From DASPOF01 sp035626155 (lineage in GTDB: Bacteria; Desulfobacterota; Binatia; Binatales; Binataceae): a DNA stretch of 10,967 nt. The stretch is from positions 1 to 10,967 of the forward strand of contig DASPOF010000164.1 in the NCBI GenBank assembly GCA_035626155.1, given 5' to 3'. The position numbers and the translations under genes were made by a program. This document shows positions 6,418 to 10,967 of this stretch, piece after piece; the stretch's first letter is position 1; each line of letters begins with the position of its first letter. The notes under the pieces are model-generated. The model was not told where the DNA came from, did not search any database, and saw only the letters and a program-made list of their open reading frames with translations.

Positions 6418-6957
6418 TTAGGCTGGCTTCTGTCCTCCGGCGGCTTGCGCCAGACGCTCCTCCTTGGGGAACACGGTGACTTTGCGATCCTCGCGCGCGC
6501 TCTCGGGCTGCATCGAGGAGTGCCCCTCGAAGAAGGCGCCCTCCTGCACGATCAAAACCGGCGCGGTCAGATTGCCGATGACCTTGGCCGATGGGCGAAT
6601 CTCGATTCGCTGCGATGCGTGAATGTCGCCGCTGACCTTTCCTCCGACAATCACCGCCGCAGCCCGGATTTGCGCCGTCACAACCGCCGTCTCGCCGATC
6701 GTGACGCTGTCCTTGGCGTTGATTTCGCCATCGACTTCGCCATCGATTCGGGCGGGACCCTCGAAGCTGAGCTTGCCGGTGACTTTCGATCCGCGGTCGA
6801 GGTAGGCGCGGCCCTCGGCGGGCGCCGCCGCCCGGCTGGCCGAAGGCGCCGGCTGCGCACTGCTGGACGGCTGGGAAGGCGTCGGCGATGACGCGACCGG
6901 CGTCAAAGCCGGCTGCGCCTTGGGATTCTTTTCCTGCTCTTTGCTGAACAACGCCAT
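6418..6957 (-). CDS. Bactofilin (polymer-forming cytoskeletal protein)
   Basis: 179-residue bactofilin (BacA/CcmA, DUF583 family). These proteins polymerise without nucleotide into filaments on the inner face of the membrane and organise cell shape, polarity or envelope synthesis. Residues 1-50 are a low-complexity Pro/Ser/Ala-rich tail, typical of the family. The right-handed beta-helix core spans about 51-150, starting AYLDRGSKVTGKLSFEGPARIDG and continuing with short repeats rich in I/V-G (VDGEI, VTIGETAVVTAQI, VIVGGKVSGDI, IRPSAKVIGNL). The C-terminal tail is charged. ATG 6957 is preceded by a strong GGGGGAGGT (6972-6964) with a 6-base spacer. It is the first gene of the minus-strand run into atpF'; a bactofilin upstream of atpF' also occurs in deltaproteobacteria (from memory). 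Confidence 0.92.
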   Translation of the reverse strand: MALFSKEQEKNPKAQPALTPVASSPTPSQPSSSAQPAPSASRAAAPAEGRAYLDRGSKVTGKLSFEGPARIDGEVDGEINAKDSVTIGETAVVTAQIRAAAVIVGGKVSGDIHASQRIEIRPSAKVIGNLTAPVLIVQEGAFFEGHSSMQPESAREDRKVTVFPKEERLAQAAGGQKPA

Positions 6958-6976
6958 GTTTGGACCTCCCCCGGCA

Positions 6977-6998
6977 GGCGCGTCCCTCCTGACGCGCC
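6977..6998 (-). promoter_or_regulatory. Leader hairpin of bactofilin mRNA with AGGAGG in its loop
   Basis: GGCGCGTC (6977-6984) and GACGCGCC (6991-6998) form a perfect 8-bp stem. In the minus-strand transcript the six-base loop reads AGGAGG, a perfect Shine-Dalgarno core, and the hairpin ends four bases before the working ribosome site at 6972-6964. It may be a ribosome standby or protein-binding hairpin. No U-tract follows, so it is not a classical terminator. The function is inferred from structure only. Confidence 0.45.
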
Positions 6999-7119
6999 GC
7001 CTCCGTCAGCAATCGAGCTTAAACCTCGTTTCCGGACAATGCAATTGAAGCGGCCGGATTTCCGGCGACCGCCGGGTCACCGGGCGCCATCGCTTGCGTC
7101 ATCGGCTGATTATTCGTAA

Positions 7120-7145
7120 CAATTGCCAGCCCTCGACGGCAATTG
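7120..7145. repeat. Perfect 8-bp inverted repeat upstream of the split-barrel oxidoreductase gene
   Basis: CAATTGCC (7120-7127) and GGCAATTG (7138-7145) are perfect reverse complements separated by 10 bases. They end nine bases before the ribosome binding site of the plus-strand gene at 7169. The arms are AT-richer than the surroundings. Size and position fit a dimeric repressor operator or a 5'-leader hairpin. No clear -35/-10 promoter could be assigned around it. Confidence 0.4.
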
Positions 7146-7153
7146 GTCCGGCA

Positions 7154-7161
7154 AGAAGGAG
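7154..7161 (+). promoter_or_regulatory. Ribosome binding site that sets the GTG start at 7169
   Basis: AGAAGGAG lies seven bases before GTG 7169. The in-frame upstream ATG at 7094 would put coding sequence through the inverted repeat and give an N-terminus unlike the family. The in-frame TTG at 7163 is too close to this site. GTG 7169 is therefore preferred. Confidence 0.75.
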
Positions 7162-7168
7162 ATTGGCG

Positions 7169-7564
7169 GTGGCATCGATTCCCGACAAATTCCTCGCTCT
7201 CCTGAGCGACAGGAGGGCGCATGCGTACATCGCGACGGTCATGCCCGACGGGTCGCCGCAGGTGACCCCGATCTGGTTTGACTTCACCGACGGCAAGATT
7301 CGCTTCAATACCGCGCGCGGCCGCGTGAAACATCGCAATATCAAGCTTGGCACCAAGGTCGCTCTCGCGATAATGGACCCCGACAACCCACATCGCTACA
7401 TCCAGATCCGCGGACCGGTTACCAAAATCACCGAGGAGGGCGCCAACGCGCATATCGTGTCGCTCGCTAAGAAGTACTGGGGACACGACCAGTACCCGTT
7501 CCAGCCGGACGAGGTGCGCGTGTCATACGAGGTCGAGCCGGCCTCGGTGCAGACGATGGGATAG
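7169..7564 (+). CDS. PPOX-class split-barrel flavin/F420-dependent oxidoreductase
   Basis: 131-residue cytoplasmic protein of the pyridoxamine-phosphate-oxidase-like split-barrel fold, in the subgroup annotated as PPOX-class F420-dependent (Rv1155-like). It starts ASIPDKFLALLSDRRAHAYIATV, then shows the family hallmark of a strand with D/G-x-P-Q-V-TPIWFDF (about 27-39), the second strand DGKIRFNTARGRVKHRNIK (about 41-59), LGTKVALAIMDPDNPHRYIQIRG (about 60-82), and an acidic helix with KKYWGHDQYPF (about 101-111). Members reduce substrates with F420H2 or bind FMN; cofactor and substrate cannot be read from sequence alone. The gene is monocistronic: bactofilin is divergent upstream and the DNA methylase gene ends 28 bases downstream in convergent orientation. 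Confidence 0.85.
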   Translation: MASIPDKFLALLSDRRAHAYIATVMPDGSPQVTPIWFDFTDGKIRFNTARGRVKHRNIKLGTKVALAIMDPDNPHRYIQIRGPVTKITEEGANAHIVSLAKKYWGHDQYPFQPDEVRVSYEVEPASVQTMG

Positions 7565-7592
7565 GATCGACGCGTCCAGGCTTGCCGGGCCG

Positions 7593-8411
7593 TCACAATC
7601 CGCGGGTTGCCACGATCTCGATGGCGGGAGTGCGATCGCCCTTGCAGTTAATCATTCGCGGCCCCGGCAGCTCGAGCAAAGAAAAACCCCATCGCGAATA
7701 GAGATCCCGGATTCGAGGGGTAGCCTGGTTGGAAGCCAGTACGGGACCGGGGTGCCGCGACAGCCACTCAGCGAGCCGCACCTGATCCTCCCAGCCGAAA
7801 TCCTCCTTTGCGTATCGTGTGAACGGTACGTCATAGGGAGGGTCCGCGTAGACAAAATCATCCGGACGGAGACTCACATTCTCGAATCCGCCCGTGGTGA
7901 ACTCCCAATTGGCGAAGACTTCGCGGTAATCCGTGAAGTCGCTTCTATAGTTGATTACCGGGTATCGCCCGAAGGGGACGTTGAATTCGCCCCGGCTGTT
8001 GAAGCGGCACAGGCCGTTGTAACAGGTGCGATTGAGAAAATAGAAAAGCGCGGCCGCTTCTTCGGATTGGTCCATTCCGGCAGCGACCAGCTCATTGAAC
8101 CGCGCGCGGCTCTCATAGAAGAGCACCTCGTCGTTGCGCATCGGCAATGAAATCCGAAGCCCTCTCTTGAGCCAGCGGTAAAAATTTATCGCGTGCGGAT
8201 TGATGTCGTTGAGGAGGGCGTGCGCGGGCCCAAGACCGAGCGCGATCGCCAGGCCGCCGCACAGGGGTTCGACCAGGCGCCGATGCGAGTGCAACTCCCA
8301 AATCGAACGCAGGTGGGGAACGAGCCATCGCTTGCCGCCAGCCCACTTGAGCGGAGGCCTGAGTTTCTCATCGCAGCCAACCGCGAGATCGGCGGGTTGG
8401 GTCAAAGTCAT
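7593..8411 (-). CDS. D12-class N6-adenine DNA methyltransferase (Dam-like), solitary
   Basis: SAM-dependent DNA adenine-N6 methyltransferase of the Dam/DpnM (D12) group, 272 residues from ATG 8411. The SAM-binding motif PPLKWAGGKRWLVPHL lies at 19-34, with VEPLCGGLAIALGL following at 47-60. The D12-specific segment NRTCYNGLCRFNSRGEFNVP is at 127-146 and the catalytic DPPY at 190-193. The C-terminal half ends with NCKGDRTPAIEIVATRG. Dam-family proteins often recognise GATC, but target specificity is not proven here. No restriction endonuclease gene is adjacent, so it looks like an orphan methylase or the last member of the operon. In-frame ATG 8474 (14 bases after the upstream stop) would add a basic 21-residue extension; neither start has a strong Shine-Dalgarno. 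The 8411 start is preferred because KWAGGK normally lies close to the N-terminus. Confidence 0.9.
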   Translation of the reverse strand: MTLTQPADLAVGCDEKLRPPLKWAGGKRWLVPHLRSIWELHSHRRLVEPLCGGLAIALGLGPAHALLNDINPHAINFYRWLKRGLRISLPMRNDEVLFYESRARFNELVAAGMDQSEEAAALFYFLNRTCYNGLCRFNSRGEFNVPFGRYPVINYRSDFTDYREVFANWEFTTGGFENVSLRPDDFVYADPPYDVPFTRYAKEDFGWEDQVRLAEWLSRHPGPVLASNQATPRIRDLYSRWGFSLLELPGPRMINCKGDRTPAIEIVATRGL

Positions 8412-8488
8412 AAGGCCGCGCCGGCCCGCCGCGACGCGAAGCTTGCGAGGTCTCCCAACGAGCGTGCCCGTCATGCGATTGTCGCGCG

Positions 8489-9406
8489 TCAGCGATGAGC
8501 CGCCGCGGCGCGGTGCTCCTCGGATGGCGCCGGCAGCCGCCACTCACCGCCGATATTGCGTATCACGATTCGGTCGGCCTCGCCGCCCGCCGCCGAGATC
8601 AGCCGGCGTATCGGCTCATCCATCGGCTCCTTCGACAACTTGAAAGTCCCCCAATGGATCGGGATCAGGTAACGCGCCCCGGTCTGCTGGAACATCTGCC
8701 AGACCTGCTCGGGACTGGCATGGTTCCATATCCACGGGTCGTATGCGCCGATGGAGAATGCGGCGACTTCGGGCGGACTGGGCGCGAGGCTCGCGAACAG
8801 ATCGGTCATCGCGGTATCGCATGCGACCAACGTCCGATGGCCGTTCTTCTCGAGCACGTAACTGTTGAATCCGAAGTCGCGCCCGAACGGGGGCCAGCGC
8901 CTGCCCCAGTGCTTCGCGCCCATCGCGCGAACCTTGAGGCCCGACACCTCGGTCTCCTGGCCCCAGTCGAGCTCTCTCACGTCGCGGAAACCGAGCGGGG
9001 CGATCAGGTCGGAGCATCCCCGGCATGCGATGACGACCGCGCTCTTCGGCATCACTTTCAATGACGGCAGATCGAGATGATCCATGTGCGCGTGCGTGAT
9101 CAGGATCACGTCCACGGTCTGAAGCTCGGCGATCGCAAGCGGGAAATCGACTCCCCGGCGCGGCCCGATCGTGAAAATCGATGCGAAGGAAAACCCCACG
9201 CGCTCGAACACCGCCGGATCGGTGAGCACCCGCACGCCGAAGTAGTTCATCAGGAGCGTTGAGTGGCCGAGATTAGCGATCGTGAGTGAATCGTTCGGCC
9301 ACGATGCGGGTTCGAGTCCGCCGCCATCGCGATCCGCACCCCGAGCGTACGAGGCCGCCATCAGGAGCGCCAGTATTCCCGCGGCGGTCATCGCCGACCG
9401 GCTCAT
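8489..9406 (-). CDS. Exported metallo-beta-lactamase-fold hydrolase, NAPE-PLD/UlaG-like
   Basis: 305-residue metal-dependent hydrolase of the Lactamase_B_2 group. Residues 1-23 look like a Sec signal peptide (hydrophobic AAGILALLMAASYARGA), so the enzyme is probably periplasmic. The metal-binding set is complete: H105-x-H107-x-D109-H110 in ITHAHMDHLD, His166 in AKHWGRRW, Asp197 in ACDTAM and His251 in PIHWGTFKLSKEP. The KHWGRR, GAYDP and IHWGTF motifs are those of N-acyl-phosphatidylethanolamine phospholipase D-like proteins, which cleave phosphodiesters of membrane lipids, but many bacterial relatives have unknown substrates. The start codon has no strong ribosome site. The gene lies 46 bases after the preceding gene and directly before the DNA methylase gene, in one likely transcript. 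Confidence 0.88.
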   Translation of the reverse strand: MSRSAMTAAGILALLMAASYARGADRDGGGLEPASWPNDSLTIANLGHSTLLMNYFGVRVLTDPAVFERVGFSFASIFTIGPRRGVDFPLAIAELQTVDVILITHAHMDHLDLPSLKVMPKSAVVIACRGCSDLIAPLGFRDVRELDWGQETEVSGLKVRAMGAKHWGRRWPPFGRDFGFNSYVLEKNGHRTLVACDTAMTDLFASLAPSPPEVAAFSIGAYDPWIWNHASPEQVWQMFQQTGARYLIPIHWGTFKLSKEPMDEPIRRLISAAGGEADRIVIRNIGGEWRLPAPSEEHRAAAAHR

Positions 9407-9452
9407 CGCCAGCCCGCGCCGGTGGACCCTTCCGCCAACCTGCGCGCGCGCC

Positions 9453-10091
9453 TCATTTCGGCACCGGGTAGCATGGCAGCTTCTTGACCAGCTCGAAGGC
9501 GTAGGAGCGCTGCCGCCACTTGAACGTGCCGTGGCCCTCGCCGCTGGCGAATGCGCCGTTCAAATTTGCGGCTTGCTCGTTCTCCTTGATGCTCATCGGC
9601 ATCTCGGGCGCATAAATCAGGAAGGCGGGCTCGCCCACCTCGAGGGAATTTGCAAGCGGCGGGCTGAATTTGAGTGATTCGATGTTTGGCTTCGGCTCCC
9701 AGCCGTCCGGCGGCGCGGACTTGCCGCGCACGACCATCCAGGCCGGCCCGTTAGACGTTTCATTGAGTCGCCACTGGCGCGACTCGATGACGCCCTGCTT
9801 GTTCTTGCGGACTTCCTCGATGCCGGGCGCTGCACGCGTCATGGACTCGCATCTGTCCATCTCCTCATCGTGCTGGCTTTGCGCGTTCTTTTCGTCGGGC
9901 TCCGGCTTAAGCGTCGAGCCGGCCAACGCGGTGCCCCCGAGCGCGACGGGCAGGATGTTCGCAACCGACCCGGCGCAGGCGGAGCACGCCGCGGCTATCG
10001 CGACCGCGCCGGCAATCCAGGCCGCGCATTCAATGATGGACCGCCGCGCCGCGCCGAACCGGCCACCCCGAATCTTGTCCAGCACCGTCAC
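9453..10091 (-). CDS. Unrecognised membrane-anchored or lipoprotein-like protein
   Basis: I do not recognise this 212-residue protein. The preferred start is GTG 10091-10089, which overlaps the stop of the methyltransferase gene as GTGA. The frame stays open far upstream, but that part lies antiparallel in another frame inside the methyltransferase gene and reads as shadow. With this start the N-terminus is basic (KIRGGRFGAARR), followed by a hydrophobic stretch (about 18-41, containing AIAAACSACAG). This resembles a signal anchor or an atypical lipobox with Cys36 or Cys39. The rest is hydrophilic, with a charged segment at about 61-75 and a beta-rich C-terminal half containing WMVVRGKSAPPDGWEP, FSPPLANSLEVGEPAFLIYA and WRQRSYAFELVKKLPCYPV. 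It is probably exported to the periplasmic face. Function is unknown; codon use matches the neighbours. Confidence 0.7.
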   Translation of the reverse strand: MTVLDKIRGGRFGAARRSIIECAAWIAGAVAIAAACSACAGSVANILPVALGGTALAGSTLKPEPDEKNAQSQHDEEMDRCESMTRAAPGIEEVRKNKQGVIESRQWRLNETSNGPAWMVVRGKSAPPDGWEPKPNIESLKFSPPLANSLEVGEPAFLIYAPEMPMSIKENEQAANLNGAFASGEGHGTFKWRQRSYAFELVKKLPCYPVPK

Positions 10092-10967
10092 GGTTTTCGC
10101 GCGATCACCAGCGATGATGTGAATGGCGGGTGGGGCAAAGGGTCGAGACTCACAGAGCGGAAACCGGCAGCGGCGAGCCATCCCGAGACTTCCTCGAAGG
10201 AGTAGTTTCGGCCGCGCGCCTTGAGAAGCAGATAAAGCGAGAACACGGCGCCGGCGCGAGGTTCGGTCATATCGCGGTTCATCACATGGTCCTTGATGAT
10301 TATCGTGCCACCCGGCGCAAGCGAGCGAAAGCACTTGCGCATGAGTTCCGCATTGACCGCCTCGTCCTCGCTGTGGATGACGTTCGACAGAAATAGCGCG
10401 TCGATCGGCCCGGGAATCTCGTCCTTGAGGTAATCCACGCTCACCAGCGCGATTCGCGACGCGACCTCCGGTTCGCGCTCGGCCAGGATGCGCCGGGCAA
10501 CCTCCAGCGTCGCCGGCAGATCATAAATCGACGCGCCGAGCGCGGGCCATCGTTTGAGCAGCGCCGCGACGTAAGTGCCGGGACCGCCGCCAAGGTCCGC
10601 GATGGTTCTCACGCCCGCCAGATCGAGATGATCCGCCACCCAGCGCGCATCGCCGCGCGCCCGCACGAGACTATCCATCGCGCGGATGAACCGCTCGGTA
10701 TCGGCCGGCTCAGACTGGAACATATCGGGTGTGCGCGCGGGACGGCCGGTGCGAATCGATTCCTCCAGATGCGCCCAGAACGGGAAAATCGCCTCCTCGA
10801 AGAGGAGCCACCCTCCCACATATTCGGCGGACCTCCGGAGCAGATGGCGACGCGACGTCTCGTTGAGGCTGAAGCCGCTCTCGCTTTTCTCGATGAGCTT
10901 AAGCGCGACGAGCGCGTTGGCGAGGACCGCGGTTGCGCGCCGGTCCGTCCCGAGCGCGCCTGCCAGC
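10088..10967 (-). CDS. SAM-dependent O-methyltransferase (family 2 type), 5' end outside window
   Basis: About 293 C-terminal residues are visible; the frame is open to the window edge. The visible start is the winged-helix dimerisation domain typical of family-2 O-methyltransferases (ALGTDRRATAVLANALVALK, then EKSESGFSLNE and EYVGGWL). The Rossmann SAM domain follows, with motif I TIADLGGGPGTYVAALLKRWP, acidic YDLPATLEVAR, VSVDYLKDEIPGPIDALFLSNVIHSEDE, then GGTIIIKDHVMN and a final LKARGRNYSFEEVSGWLAAAGF. Homologues methylate hydroxyl groups of small aromatic or isoprenoid-derived metabolites; the substrate is unknown here. It is the first visible gene of the minus-strand operon and overlaps the next gene by 4 bases. 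GTG 10819 could serve as an internal start, but the continued domain similarity upstream shows the true start is outside the window. Confidence 0.88.
   Translation of the reverse strand, partial: LAGALGTDRRATAVLANALVALKLIEKSESGFSLNETSRRHLLRRSAEYVGGWLLFEEAIFPFWAHLEESIRTGRPARTPDMFQSEPADTERFIRAMDSLVRARGDARWVADHLDLAGVRTIADLGGGPGTYVAALLKRWPALGASIYDLPATLEVARRILAEREPEVASRIALVSVDYLKDEIPGPIDALFLSNVIHSEDEAVNAELMRKCFRSLAPGGTIIIKDHVMNRDMTEPRAGAVFSLYLLLKARGRNYSFEEVSGWLAAAGFRSVSLDPLPHPPFTSSLVIARKP

Noticed and set aside
6094..6891. Plus-strand open frame opposite atpF' and bactofilin
   Set aside because: Spans two well-supported genes and their gap on the opposite strand; low-complexity translation.
7000..7060. 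Sigma-70 promoter for bactofilin on the minus strand (TTGCAT, 17 bases, TAAGCT)
   Set aside because: Only about three of six bases match in each hexamer; too weak to report as a feature.
7019..7486. Minus-strand open frame opposite the split-barrel oxidoreductase
   Set aside because: Overlaps most of a recognised gene with a good ribosome site; no recognisable features.
10092..10334. Longer N-terminus for the unknown protein, from 10334
   Set aside because: It would lie wholly inside the methyltransferase coding region in another frame, reads like shadow sequence, and hides the signal-like segment that the GTG 10091 start places at the N-terminus.

Overview
This 10,967-base window is GC-rich chromosomal DNA from a Gram-negative-type bacterium. 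It carries an F-type ATP synthase cluster with separate b and b' subunits preceded by a bactofilin gene, a likely F420/flavin split-barrel oxidoreductase, and a gene that makes sense only if the organism inserts selenocysteine at UGA. That mix fits a deltaproteobacterial or Binatota/Desulfobacterota-like lineage, but this is inference: no rRNA or other taxonomic marker is present. No mobile elements, CRISPR arrays, tRNAs or rRNAs were seen.

Layout. (1) Bases 1-2069, plus strand: the 3' end of a probable glycosyltransferase, an MscS-type channel fused to a cyclic-nucleotide-binding domain, and a 100-codon SelW/Rdx-family selenoprotein gene (1767-2069). The last has an in-frame TGA at codon 11 in a CASU motif, followed by a hairpin that fits the bacterial SECIS description. 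Ordinary ORF calling breaks this gene at the TGA, so it is the easiest gene here to miss and the main discovery. (2) Bases 2287-6957, minus strand: bactofilin, atpF' (b'), atpF (b), atpH (delta), atpA (alpha), atpG (gamma). The cluster stops after gamma: the beta and epsilon genes (atpD, atpC) that usually follow are absent, as are a and c (atpB, atpE). A long inverted repeat lies between the convergent ends of selW and atpG. (3) Bases 6958-7168: a divergent intergenic region with two notable inverted repeats, one in the bactofilin leader and one upstream of the next plus-strand gene. (4) Bases 7169-7564, plus strand: a small split-barrel (PPOX/F420-type) oxidoreductase. (5) Bases 7593-10967, minus strand: a likely operon of a SAM-dependent O-methyltransferase (5' end outside the window), an unrecognised membrane-anchored protein coupled to it by a GTGA overlap, an exported NAPE-PLD-like metallo-beta-lactamase-fold protein, and a solitary D12-class (Dam-like) DNA adenine methyltransferase.

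How the genes work together: the ATP synthase genes encode most of F1 (delta, alpha, gamma) plus the two-type peripheral stalk (b, b'). The catalytic beta subunit and the membrane ring must be encoded elsewhere. The selenoprotein requires selA/B/C/D-type machinery elsewhere in the genome. The minus-strand genes from 7593 onward have no evident common pathway.
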